Origin: Leyella stercorea
GTDB taxonomy: Bacteria > Bacteroidota > Bacteroidia > Bacteroidales > Bacteroidaceae
Assembly: GCF_021531355.1 (NCBI RefSeq)
Contig: NZ_JADYTS010000003.1
Span: 1-64,000 of the forward strand
Length of the DNA stretch: 64,000 bases
Direction: 5' to 3'
Below the pieces are notes generated by a model that saw only the letters and a list, made by a program, of their open reading frames with translations, did not search any database and was not told the DNA's origin. The number at the start of each line of letters is the position of its first letter. Within the stretch, counting starts at the first letter, position 1. Shown piece after piece: positions 9,135 to 17,304 of the stretch. A program made the position numbers and the translations under genes.

Positions 9135-9184
9135 CCATTAACAAAGACAAATGGTATTTCCGATAACAATAAGTGTGATATGTT

Positions 9185-9970
9185 ATGAAGAAACTGATAG
9201 CTTTTTTAATATTCTTGTTGGCAGCAATGCAGGGGGCAACGGCGCAAGAAGTGCTGGGGCAGCAAATACCATTGCCTTTAGCTGATGACTATAAAAATAC
9301 GGAGTTCCATCCTGTCGCGCCTTCCTACTCGGACATTCTAATGATGAAGGCGTTGTCTTCTTCCGAACTTCTTGCCATGCCTATAACACCACTTACGCCT
9401 ATGCCGTTCGCTACAGAGCCACCGCTTGCCTACAAATATGACGCAAGCCATTCAGGGGCGATGTCGACAAAGATTTCAAAAGACTTGAAGTTTACTGCCG
9501 TTGGAACATACCGCAGTTACATAGGACTGATGGATGTGCAGTCGGTAAGTGGCAACATGCAATATAGCTTTGGAGCAATTAATATGCAGGGTGCGCTTAT
9601 TGCCAACCGCTATCACTACTATAGGGGCATCATCTCGCAATACGGCATATCAGGACAGATAGTCTATAGCTTCAACCCAAATCTTTCAGCCACCATCTTT
9701 GGCACCTATTATAATACCAATCCATTCATCAGTATGGCGGCATTTCCATTCGTGCCTACAACAAGCTATGGTGGATATATGACCGTTGGCAACAACAGTT
9801 TCTATATGAACCTTGGCGTTGAACGCCGCTACAATACGTTCGAACACAAAATGGAGACAGTGCCTATCATTTCTCCTGCTTTCAAGATATCAAATAAAGT
9901 AACCATTGAACTGCCATTGGGCGACCTCGTGAAGCATGTTGTTGAGGATGTGGTTATGAAAAATCGCTGA
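9185..9970 (+). CDS. Exported protein, probable small outer-membrane barrel
   Basis: 261 residues with a signal peptide (about 1-20, ending ATAQ). A proline-rich linker (about 55-80: PITPLTPMPF) precedes a C-terminal two-thirds made of short alternating strands rich in Tyr, Gly and Ser (GTYRSYIG, MQYSFGAINMQG, GTYYNTNPF), which reads as a beta-barrel. The gene is divergent from the barrel at 6893-8995 across a 189-bp spacer. It looks like a conserved Bacteroidota hypothetical protein; no function is assigned. Confidence 0.65.
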   Translation: MKKLIAFLIFLLAAMQGATAQEVLGQQIPLPLADDYKNTEFHPVAPSYSDILMMKALSSSELLAMPITPLTPMPFATEPPLAYKYDASHSGAMSTKISKDLKFTAVGTYRSYIGLMDVQSVSGNMQYSFGAINMQGALIANRYHYYRGIISQYGISGQIVYSFNPNLSATIFGTYYNTNPFISMAAFPFVPTTSYGGYMTVGNNSFYMNLGVERRYNTFEHKMETVPIISPAFKISNKVTIELPLGDLVKHVVEDVVMKNR

Positions 9971-10041
9971 ACAGTAGGCTAATCGTATAAACAAGCTATT
10001 CCTATTTTGCTCAATATGAATGAGTGAAGTCCGGCTTCCTC

Positions 10042-10758
10042 CTACAGCGTGAACTTATATCCCGCCGTAATATACACAGCATGGTTGCGTGCCGAAGGTG
10101 AGTCGACCGTGGTGACCCAAGGGTCGTTTGACTTCAGGTTTATGGCCTTTCTGAATTCGAAGCAATATGAGGCGTCGAGGGTGATGTGCCGCCATTCATA
10201 GCTCAGGCCAAAGGGAATGCCAGCCACGATGTTGCGGAAGATGCTTTTCACACTCTCCGACTTCTTCTCCTTGTACGTCTCCCATAGATACATTGATGAT
10301 GTGCCGTCGCCGAGATTCATGGTGCGAATGCTTTGTATGGTTATCTTGTCCTTTGCCGAGACGAGCAAGCCAGCCTGCACACCGATATGGGCTGCCAGTC
10401 CCTTCACGCCCGGGAAGTAAGCTTTTATCTGCAGAGGCACGGATACGTAAGTCACATCAAGTTTTTCATTTGCAGATGCGTATTTCTCTTTCTGCTCCTT
10501 GAATCTGGTGCCTATAAGACTGAAGTCGGCTCCCGTCGTCAGCGAGTAATACTGCGACAGTGGTATCTCCACGCTTGCTCCAAACGTGTATCCTGCTTTC
10601 CATTCCTTTGATGCTGTAAGTGCAGAGCCGTCCATCTTGGATATGGTTACACCTGCATGTGGAATGATTGACACACGGTGACCTTCGTTCTGAGCCGATG
10701 CCCACATAGGCAGCAGCGATATGACAACGGCAGATATGATATTTTTTATAGTGTTCAT
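10042..10758 (-). CDS. PorT-type outer-membrane beta-barrel protein
   Basis: 238 residues. The signal peptide ends at WASAQ (about 22). An opening strand VSIIPHAGVTISKMDG, a YSLTTGADFSLIG element, VSVPLQIKAYFPG and LAAHIGVQAGLLVS are the hallmarks of the small eight-strand barrels of the PorT/OMP_b-brl_2 group, and the protein ends in a strand, ITAGYKFTL. Its ATG overlaps the stop of the upstream lipoprotein gene by 4 bp (10755-10758), so the pair is translationally coupled and probably works together at the outer membrane. Confidence 0.75.
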   Translation of the reverse strand: MNTIKNIISAVVISLLPMWASAQNEGHRVSIIPHAGVTISKMDGSALTASKEWKAGYTFGASVEIPLSQYYSLTTGADFSLIGTRFKEQKEKYASANEKLDVTYVSVPLQIKAYFPGVKGLAAHIGVQAGLLVSAKDKITIQSIRTMNLGDGTSSMYLWETYKEKKSESVKSIFRNIVAGIPFGLSYEWRHITLDASYCFEFRKAINLKSNDPWVTTVDSPSARNHAVYITAGYKFTL

Positions 10759-11924
10759 TTTCTTTTGTAAGTATATATTTCAGTTGTATTACACTGTTTA
10801 CAGGTGAGCTTCATTTTGTCTTCTGTCTTGTCGCTGACGGTCCAGGTTTCTGTATAAAAACATTCGGGTATAATGAGTGCATTGATGTCTCCGGATTTAG
10901 TTATGTTTTCACCGTCCATTGTGAACCATTGGTCTAAGACAACAGTTCCAAATCTGTCCCATTTGTACGTTTTATGGTTATCCATAAAAGCGAGAGTATG
11001 GTAGAACAGCGAATTCCAACTGTCGTCATTCTGAGTGTCCATATCCGTGATACAGTTGCCATCCACAATGTAAGTATAGTGTGTGGTTACCCACTTGCCC
11101 AAGATGTATTCGGGCACAGGTTTCTTCATTATCTCGTCAGCCCGCAACATCTCTTCGGGCACGTCTTTCTTCACAAAGTGTTCCACACTATTATTATTGT
11201 CGCCATTGGCAAAGGCAAGCAATGAATTGTTACCCACGGCATACACATTCCAATTGGTTCCTGATGAGAGAATTGTGCAGTTGTCGTCGTCAAGTTCCAC
11301 CTTAGCCGAATGATACTGCACGGTATGATGATAAGTCCCACTCCATATCTGTGATATGTCGGAGATATTGCCTTCTTCGTCTACGTAGAATCCACAGCCA
11401 GTCTCATTGTCCTGTTCCCAATAGCCCGTGAAGTCGGTCATGTTGAATCCCGACATCTTCATTCCTTCAAGTTCGCTTATCATCTTGTCGCCATCGCCAG
11501 GCAGCGACGTGAGTCTGTAGAAAGGCACCACAGATGTCTTGCCGTTATAGGCGAGATACATCTTTTGGTCGTCGTTTCCTGCCACGGTCACGTTGTAGTA
11601 TTTGTCGTAGTCTTTTGGTAGTTGCATCTCATAGTGGTTGCCGTTCACACTCCACTTGCCCGTCTTGTATCCCAATTTATAAGGATTGTCAGTGACGCTG
11701 GTGTACATCCATTCTGTCACAGTATTGTCATTATGTACTACAATGCCTTGAATGGCACCGTCGCCATTTATGTCCTCACCTGCTATCTGCCAATAGCCAG
11801 TGATTGGCACATTGATGTCGGGTGATACTTTGGGGACTGTAAATGCTTGGTCGTCGCTGCATGATGTCAGCATAATGATGGCAAACAAGCATAATGAAAG
11901 GGTTGTGAAACAAACGTGTTTCAT
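10755..11924 (-). CDS. Lipoprotein with repeated lipocalin-like domains
   Basis: 389 residues with a lipobox ending the signal peptide (MLTSCSDD), so lipid-anchored. The mature part contains repeated modules starting with a GYWQ or GKWV strand followed by short beta segments (ITGYWQIAGED, TGKWSVNGNHYEM, FTGYWEQDNETG, LGKWVTTHYTY), suggesting three or so calycin/lipocalin-like units; this repeat reading is by eye. First gene of a two-gene unit with the PorT-type barrel. The ligand is unknown. Confidence 0.65.
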   Translation of the reverse strand: MKHVCFTTLSLCLFAIIMLTSCSDDQAFTVPKVSPDINVPITGYWQIAGEDINGDGAIQGIVVHNDNTVTEWMYTSVTDNPYKLGYKTGKWSVNGNHYEMQLPKDYDKYYNVTVAGNDDQKMYLAYNGKTSVVPFYRLTSLPGDGDKMISELEGMKMSGFNMTDFTGYWEQDNETGCGFYVDEEGNISDISQIWSGTYHHTVQYHSAKVELDDDNCTILSSGTNWNVYAVGNNSLLAFANGDNNNSVEHFVKKDVPEEMLRADEIMKKPVPEYILGKWVTTHYTYIVDGNCITDMDTQNDDSWNSLFYHTLAFMDNHKTYKWDRFGTVVLDQWFTMDGENITKSGDINALIIPECFYTETWTVSDKTEDKMKLTCKQCNTTEIYTYKRK

Positions 11925-11990
11925 GATTTTGTGTATTTAGTTGTTAATATATTGCAAAACGCTACAAAGGTATAAATTTTACCTTTCCTC

Positions 11991-13139
11991 TCAACGCTCC
12001 TTCTCCAACTGTTTCAATAAAAACTCCTCCAACGTCTTCTTGTCGGGCAGCTGAAGCATATATGTAGACACGAAGAGTTGGTTGTCCATACCGGCAAGGG
12101 CATACTCCACCATTTTCTTTCCCTTGCGTGTGCAAAGGAGGATACCGATAGGAGGGTTGTCGCCGGGTTGCATCTCGTTCTCGCGGTAATGTGATACGTA
12201 TGCGTTTAGCTGTCCGAAGTTCTCATAAGAGAATTCCTCGTTCTTTAATTCGATGATTACTCCGCAATGCAGAATGCGATTGTAGAACACAAGGTCGGGA
12301 TAATAATACTCGTCGTCAATGATAATACGCTTTTGTCGAGACTCAAAGCAGAAACCCTTGCCAAGTTCAAGAATGAACTCTTGCAAATGACTGATGAGAG
12401 CTTCCTCCAAGTCATGCTCGTCAACTATATCCTGTGCCTTAAGTCCAAGAAACTCGAATGTGAAAGGCTGACGTATCTGCAACTCTGCGGAATCATGGCC
12501 TTGCACGGAAGGCAGCGACAATAGTTTGTCGGGATTGGCGCTTATACCAGCCCTAACGTATAGGTTTGTGCTTATCTGACGACGAAGCTCACGAACAGAC
12601 CATGTACACTTGATGCACTCCTGCTCGTAGAAGTAGCGGGCGAGAGGGTCGTTGAGAGTCATAATCTCACGTAAATGAGTAAAAGACAAGTGAGAGATAA
12701 TAGTTTTGCCTGGTGTTACAAATTGGTGCATCACTGTCGCACTTTTTTGTTTTCCAAAATCATCAGATACAGTTCGAAAAATATTAAGAGGTAGATTATC
12801 CGACATTTGTGGATAGAGTCTATAGAACTTTCTTGCCCATTTGAACAAAGTAGTTGTCATTCCCTTCCTATTCACTCTCTCCTCCAACTTCTTCAGCAGC
12901 TTCGCCCCATACTCAGCCCTATCCTTACCATTCTGTTCATATTCCACTATATAATATCCTATGAGCCAGTTGCGCATTGTCTGCATACGGTTTATCGCTT
13001 TGACAGCAGAAGAGAGGGCAGCATCGTGAGTTGTCTGAATTATGGAAGTCAAGTCGCCAAAGGAGTGAAGCGTGTTGCTCCAATCCTCAAAAGGAAGTTC
13101 CATGCCGTCATGGGTGTATGTTGATATTTCTTTCGCCAT
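11991..13139 (-). CDS. YhcG-family protein, DUF1016 plus PD-(D/E)XK nuclease domain
   Basis: 382 residues. The N-terminal DUF1016-type helical domain (about 30-190) includes GYYIVEYEQNGKDRAEYG and the conserved FYEQECIKCTWSVRELRRQI segment. The C-terminal half carries a PD-(D/E)XK core: P281-D282, a strand, then E297-L-K299, followed by GQLNAYVSHYR. This is the organisation of the YhcG family, whose members are common in accessory DNA near restriction systems and mobile elements; the biological target is not established. Here it is solitary, without restriction or modification genes. The catalytic residues are intact, so it should be an active or structure-selective nuclease. Confidence 0.85.
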   Translation of the reverse strand: MAKEISTYTHDGMELPFEDWSNTLHSFGDLTSIIQTTHDAALSSAVKAINRMQTMRNWLIGYYIVEYEQNGKDRAEYGAKLLKKLEERVNRKGMTTTLFKWARKFYRLYPQMSDNLPLNIFRTVSDDFGKQKSATVMHQFVTPGKTIISHLSFTHLREIMTLNDPLARYFYEQECIKCTWSVRELRRQISTNLYVRAGISANPDKLLSLPSVQGHDSAELQIRQPFTFEFLGLKAQDIVDEHDLEEALISHLQEFILELGKGFCFESRQKRIIIDDEYYYPDLVFYNRILHCGVIIELKNEEFSYENFGQLNAYVSHYRENEMQPGDNPPIGILLCTRKGKKMVEYALAGMDNQLFVSTYMLQLPDKKTLEEFLLKQLEKER

Positions 13140-13228
13140 AATGTAGTAATTGTTTAGATTTTTACAAAGTTATAAAATGTAACTCATAATCAACAATACA
13201 ATCTTCTAAAAAATCATAGAATTTAGGT

Positions 13229-13260
13229 ATTGTGTAGTAGTTAAAACCGAGCTAATTTTG
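13229..13260 (+). promoter_or_regulatory. Promoter of the flavodoxin operon
   Basis: TAATTTTG at 13253-13260 is a clean -7 box, with ATTG at 13229-13232 twenty bases upstream as a near-consensus -33 box. The flavodoxin ATG follows 60 bp downstream. Confidence 0.65.
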
Positions 13261-13319
13261 CAGCGGTGATAAGACCAAAACTTTAACCATAAATTTCTAA
13301 ATAAAAACAACTGAAGATT

Positions 13320-13817
13320 ATGAAGAAGACTGTAATCATCTATGGCACAAGCACCGGTACTTGTGAAGACTTGGCTGGCAGAATAGGAGCCAAATTGGGC
13401 GTAGACAACATCATCAACGTCACCGACCTTGACGACAGCGTTATTGCCGACAACGACAACCTGATTCTCGGCACATCAACATGGGGCGCAGGCGAGATGC
13501 AGGACGACTGGTATGATGGCATTAAGACGCTCAAGAATGCCAACCTTGAGGGCAAGACTGTGGCTCTTTTCGGCTGCGGCGACTCTGAGTCTTATCCCGA
13601 CACTTTCGTGGGTGGAATGGCTGAGATATACAATGCTGTAAAGAAGGCTGGTGCCAACGTAATTGGAGCCGTGTCTACTGACGGCTATACATTCGACGAC
13701 TCAGAATCGGTGGTTGACGGAAAGTTTGTGGGTCTGGCTCTCGACGAAGTCAACGAGGACAACAAGACCGATGAGCGTATCGACGCTTGGGTGGCTGAAA
13801 TACAGCCTAATCTCTAA
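13320..13817 (+). CDS. fldA: Flavodoxin
   Basis: 165 residues, the size of long-chain flavodoxins. The FMN phosphate loop TSTGTCEDL lies at 10-18 after a hydrophobic strand, the second FMN-binding loop is STWGAGEMQDDW (about 53-64), and the third is FGCGDSESYPDTF. It should carry low-potential electrons between cytoplasmic redox partners, replacing ferredoxin when iron is scarce. A good promoter precedes it and a DUF2023 gene follows after 52 bp on the same strand, a pairing known in Bacteroidota. Confidence 0.95.
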   Translation: MKKTVIIYGTSTGTCEDLAGRIGAKLGVDNIINVTDLDDSVIADNDNLILGTSTWGAGEMQDDWYDGIKTLKNANLEGKTVALFGCGDSESYPDTFVGGMAEIYNAVKKAGANVIGAVSTDGYTFDDSESVVDGKFVGLALDEVNEDNKTDERIDAWVAEIQPNL

Positions 13818-13869
13818 CACACATATATTTGTTCTTACACTCACATTTTAATATCTCAAGTTTTCAATC

Positions 13870-14241
13870 ATGCAGCAATCCACAGCATTACCCATAGACA
13901 TGAAGGTTCTGATGAACCATATCTACGAATATCAGAAGGGAGTGCGCCGTATGGTGCTCTTCACTTTCAATAAGAAATATGAGGACTTTGCCATACGTAG
14001 ACTGGAAAGCCAAAACATCAAATATGTCATCCAGCCAGTTGGCAACGAACGCCTGAATCTTTACTTCGGCAGGGAGGAGTGTCTTAATGCCATACGAATG
14101 ATTGTGACACGTCCTCTCAACCAGCTCACTCCCGAAGAGGATTTCATGCTCGGTGCAATGCTCGGTTATGACATCTGTGCGCAATGCGAGAGATACTGTG
14201 AGCGTAAGGACAAATGCAACTGTAGTTGTAATTGCAACTGA
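13870..14241 (+). CDS. DUF2023 family protein with Cys-rich tail
   Basis: 123 residues. The N-terminal two-thirds ([17 protein letters not shown], then [19 protein letters not shown] and [10 protein letters not shown]) fit DUF2023. The C-terminus is strikingly rich in cysteine: eight Cys in the last 23 residues ([18 protein letters not shown]...), which could bind iron, zinc or an iron-sulfur cluster. Placement directly after flavodoxin in a probable operon suggests a role as a redox partner or in flavodoxin maturation; this is inference. Its stop is one base from the stop of the convergent patatin gene. Confidence 0.85.
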   Translation: MQQSTALPIDMKVLMNHIYEYQKGVRRMVLFTFNKKYEDFAIRRLESQNIKYVIQPVGNERLNLYFGREECLNAIRMIVTRPLNQLTPEEDFMLGAMLGYDICAQCERYCERKDKCNCSCNCN

Positions 14242-14242
14242 T

Positions 14243-15127
14243 TCAAGTGTTCAGAAACTCTTTTATCTGTGGAAGAAGCGATATAGCTTTTTCCTTTCCT
14301 GCTTCATATACCCTCCTCATCTTGTCCTCTTTAAGACTGAGTCTGCCAATGTCAAGTCTTTCGTCGGGACAGATGAGGAAAGTGTCGCCTTTCTTAAATT
14401 CAGAATGTATATAATCCAGTTGGTCGTTGTACATGATATGTCGTCTTGACATCAGTTCCGCCACCTTTGGATATTCCTTCAGAAACATCTTCATTGCCAG
14501 TCCTACATGTGCCTTCTTCTTGTAGTAGTCGGCTGGTTGTGTCAGAATCACCACATTTTTTCTGTATCCTTTAGCTTGAATGAACTTCAAGGGTATGCTG
14601 TCGGTTATTCCTCCGTCAAGATAGTGTCGTCCGTCAATCTCTACCGGACGCGCAAATATCGGCATTGAGGCAGAAGCCTGCATCCATCTCAATCCGATAC
14701 CGTCGGCATCGTCTATCTCATGATATACGGGCAGGCCCTCGTCTATGTCTGTACACACGGCATAGAACTTCATGGGATTCTCCCGGTAAGCCTGGAAATC
14801 CATCGGGTCGTACTCGTATGGCAGCAGATGGTAGGAGAAATGCTCGTTGACATAGTTGCCAGTACGGAACAACGACCTCCAGCTCATATATTCCGGATTG
14901 TCCTTGAATCTGATATTGTATCTCAAGGCTCTGCCAGGCTGGTTGGACTTGTAGTTGCAGCCGAACAAAACTCCAGCCGAAACGCCTACTGCGGCATCAA
15001 ACTTGATGCCGTTCTGCATAAAGACATCAAGTACACCGCTTGTGAACATAGCCCTCAAGCCTCCTCCTTCAAGAACAAGACCTATGGAAGACGCAGAGGG
15101 TGGTGTGGTGTTATATTCCTTTGTCAT
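14243..15127 (-). CDS. Patatin-like phospholipase (RssA/YjjU type)
   Basis: 294 residues, no signal peptide. The oxyanion loop EGGGLRAMFTSG (20-31), nucleophile elbow G-V-S50-A-G and the catalytic Asp in D171-G-G make up the Ser-Asp dyad of patatins. A C-terminal segment (after about 200) matches the extended bacterial patatin group. It should hydrolyse acyl esters of lipids in the cytoplasm or at the inner membrane. Convergent with the flavodoxin/DUF2023 operon; no other lipid genes nearby. Confidence 0.88.
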   Translation of the reverse strand: MTKEYNTTPPSASSIGLVLEGGGLRAMFTSGVLDVFMQNGIKFDAAVGVSAGVLFGCNYKSNQPGRALRYNIRFKDNPEYMSWRSLFRTGNYVNEHFSYHLLPYEYDPMDFQAYRENPMKFYAVCTDIDEGLPVYHEIDDADGIGLRWMQASASMPIFARPVEIDGRHYLDGGITDSIPLKFIQAKGYRKNVVILTQPADYYKKKAHVGLAMKMFLKEYPKVAELMSRRHIMYNDQLDYIHSEFKKGDTFLICPDERLDIGRLSLKEDKMRRVYEAGKEKAISLLPQIKEFLNT

Positions 15128-15247
15128 CTTTTATTCTTCCTTTTATTTTAATTGATGTCCACAAAGTTATAGAAAATTATTTACAATCCACAATAATTTT
15201 CCTTTTGGGATTTAACTGAATGAACTCCGAATAACAATATTTCTGTG

Positions 15248-15286
15248 AAAGTTCACAAAGTTGTGGTCCACGACTTTGTGAACTTT
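15248..15286. promoter_or_regulatory. 39-bp palindromic operator overlapping the -33 box
   Basis: AAAGTTCACAAAGT (15248-15261) is mirrored by ACTTTGTGAACTTT (15273-15286), and the centre GTGG/CCAC is itself palindromic, leaving only one T/G mismatch pair and the central T unpaired. The TTTG at 15276-15279 in the right arm is 19 bp upstream of the -7 box TAACTTTG (15299-15306), so a protein bound here would block the promoter of the ATPase gene. Confidence 0.75.
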
Positions 15287-15306
15287 ATTTTTTTCTTTAA
15301 CTTTGC
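15276..15306 (+). promoter_or_regulatory. Promoter of the ATPase gene
   Basis: TTTG (15276-15279), 19-bp spacer, TAACTTTG (15299-15306): a full match to the Bacteroidota -33/-7 promoter. The ATG follows at 15330. Confidence 0.75.
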
Positions 15307-15329
15307 AATAGTAATAATGACTGAAAGTT

Positions 15330-16454
15330 ATGGAAAAAGCTTTTGTATATGGTATGTCGGTAGGTGGCAACAACTTCACCGACCGAATTGAAGAAACCAA
15401 GCGCATCAAGCTTGATTTTGAAAATGGCATCAATGTTATTCTCATTTCTCCACGACGCATGGGAAAAACTTCGCTTATAAAAAAAGTTATTTCGGAGATA
15501 GACAATCCGATGCTTAAAATCGTATATATGGATATATATGACTGCCGTAGTGAATACGATTTCTATAATCGATTTGCCGAAACTATAATGAAATCCACTG
15601 GCAATCATCTGGAGCAAGTGATGGAGAACATTAAGCGTTTCTTGGTTAGAATTTCGCCAAAGCTGTCATTTAGTCCAGAACCTAATTCTGAGTTTTCTGT
15701 TTCATTGGGAATAACGCCAAAGGATTATTCTCCAGAAGAAATCTTGGATCTTCCAGAACGTATAGCTAAGGAACAGGGCATCAGACTTGTGGTATGTATT
15801 GATGAGTTTCAGCAGATAGGGGAGTTTCCCGATTCGCTGACTATACAAAAACGACTGCGTGGTGTTTGGCAGCACCATCAGAATGTGTCTTATTGTTTCT
15901 TTGGCAGCAAGAAGCATCTGATGGAGAACATTTTCCAAAGTCGTCGCATGCCTTTCTATCAGTTTGGCGAAATGCTACATCTCAAGTGCATTCCAACGGA
16001 ATATTGGGTGCCTTTTATTTGTTCTCGATTTGAGAAGTTTGGCAAGAAGATAAGCGAAGAGTATGCCCGCAGAATCTGTCAAGAAGTTAGGAACTATTCC
16101 TCTTATGTGCAGCAACTTGCATGGAACGTGATGGCTGAAACGGAGAATGAGGTTGATGAGGAGAGTTTCACAGAAGGTCTGAAGGCCTTGTTGGAGCAAA
16201 ACAGCAGTCTCTTTATACAACAGACGGAGGGGCTTACTACCTATCAACTCAACTTTATTCGTCTTTTGTGTAATGGCATTCATTCTGGATTTACCACTCA
16301 ATCGGTCGCTGAGTCATATCCCCTTGGCAGCAAGTCGAATGTCGACCGCATAAAGAAAAGTCTGATAGACAAAGAGATTATTACTATTGAGAAGGATGGC
16401 GTATATCTTGCGGATTGTGTGTTTGAACTATGGTTTAAAAGAGAAATGATGTAG
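15330..16454 (+). CDS. AAA-type ATP-binding protein (PF01637-like)
   Basis: 374 residues. The Walker A is SPRRMGKTSL (40-49), the Arg-Arg form typical of the archaeal-ATPase-like STAND/AAA proteins widespread in Bacteroidota; the Walker B is LVVCIDEF (153-160, D158 E159); the sensor-like segment SYCFFGSKKH follows. The C-terminal third (about 290-374) looks like a winged helix (LTTYQLNFIRLL, then SNVDRIKKSLIDKEII), ending in FELWFKREM, a signature tail of this group. Cellular role unknown; such genes occur in many paralogues per genome and are mobile. The upstream palindrome suggests tight, perhaps autogenous, control. Confidence 0.85.
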   Translation: MEKAFVYGMSVGGNNFTDRIEETKRIKLDFENGINVILISPRRMGKTSLIKKVISEIDNPMLKIVYMDIYDCRSEYDFYNRFAETIMKSTGNHLEQVMENIKRFLVRISPKLSFSPEPNSEFSVSLGITPKDYSPEEILDLPERIAKEQGIRLVVCIDEFQQIGEFPDSLTIQKRLRGVWQHHQNVSYCFFGSKKHLMENIFQSRRMPFYQFGEMLHLKCIPTEYWVPFICSRFEKFGKKISEEYARRICQEVRNYSSYVQQLAWNVMAETENEVDEESFTEGLKALLEQNSSLFIQQTEGLTTYQLNFIRLLCNGIHSGFTTQSVAESYPLGSKSNVDRIKKSLIDKEIITIEKDGVYLADCVFELWFKREMM

Positions 16455-16599
16455 CTGGTAGCATAAGTAGCGTTGTTTTTAGGGATTTTCCCCTCAACTA
16501 ATAGGGAATTTTCTCCATTCTGTCCGATATGAATAAGCTACTTTTGCAAGCATAAAAAAATAAAGCAAACAATAACTTTCAATAAAACGAATATTGCTT

Positions 16600-17262
16600 A
16601 TGAAGAGAAATGAATGGATGGCAATTATAGTCACAAGCTTTATGATGTTAGCGGTATGCCTCTCGGCATCGGCAAAGGTGAATAAGACGGTGGAGCGAGG
16701 TATGACCAAGCAGGAGGTTATAGCCATACTGGGACAGCCGAAGCTCACGAGCTTCGACGCTTACGGCGACAAGTGGGAGTACTACAAGATGAATGTCTTA
16801 ACAGGCGAGAGCAAGCGCATCGTCGTAGGCTTTGACCTTAACGGTAGGGTAGTGGCTTATGAAACTAAATTTTGGGATGACAACACTAATAGCGAAATCG
16901 GAAGCTGCAATCAGCGACCTACTCTTCCTCCATCTGGAGTAGGTCCTGACGGTCCGATTTATTACGGCTACTGTCTCGACGACGCCTCCTTCAGCCGACT
17001 GTACAACAAGGTGAAGAATGCAAACTTCGACGACAACAAGTTCGACCTGATAGAGGTGGCAAGTCTCGGCTGTTACTATTCATGTGCCCAGACAGCCCGC
17101 ATGATGAGGCTCTTTACGTTCGGCGACAAGCAACTCAGAGTGCTCCGCATGATGGCTCCACATATTGTAGACCCGCAGAACGCCACTGACATCTACAATG
17201 TGTTGACATTCGACAGCGAGAAATCAAAGGCAGGAGAGATTATAAGAAATTCAAGACAGTAA
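16600..17262 (+). CDS. Secreted protein with SmpA-like and DUF4476 domains
   Basis: About 220 residues; ATG at 16600 is chosen over TTG at 16594. The signal peptide ends ASAKV (about 25). Residues 30-80 (GMTKQEVIAILGQP ... DKWEYYKM) match the SmpA/BamE-like fold, and the C-terminal part (SRLYNKVKNANFDDNKFDLI ... ARMMRLFTFGDKQL) fits DUF4476, a helical domain found on Bacteroidota exported proteins. A periplasmic or outer-membrane location is expected. Followed at once by a strong terminator shared with the convergent membrane gene. Confidence 0.78.
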   Translation: MKRNEWMAIIVTSFMMLAVCLSASAKVNKTVERGMTKQEVIAILGQPKLTSFDAYGDKWEYYKMNVLTGESKRIVVGFDLNGRVVAYETKFWDDNTNSEIGSCNQRPTLPPSGVGPDGPIYYGYCLDDASFSRLYNKVKNANFDDNKFDLIEVASLGCYYSCAQTARMMRLFTFGDKQLRVLRMMAPHIVDPQNATDIYNVLTFDSEKSKAGEIIRNSRQ

Positions 17263-17263
17263 T

Positions 17264-17304
17264 AAAAAAAGTAGCGGAGGCCTCATACCTCCGCTACTTT
17301 TTTT
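17264..17304. terminator. Bidirectional intrinsic terminator
   Basis: GTAGCGGAGG (17271-17280) pairs with CCTCCGCTAC (17288-17297); an A-run precedes and a T-run follows, so it works for both the DUF4476 gene and the convergent membrane protein gene. Confidence 0.9.
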
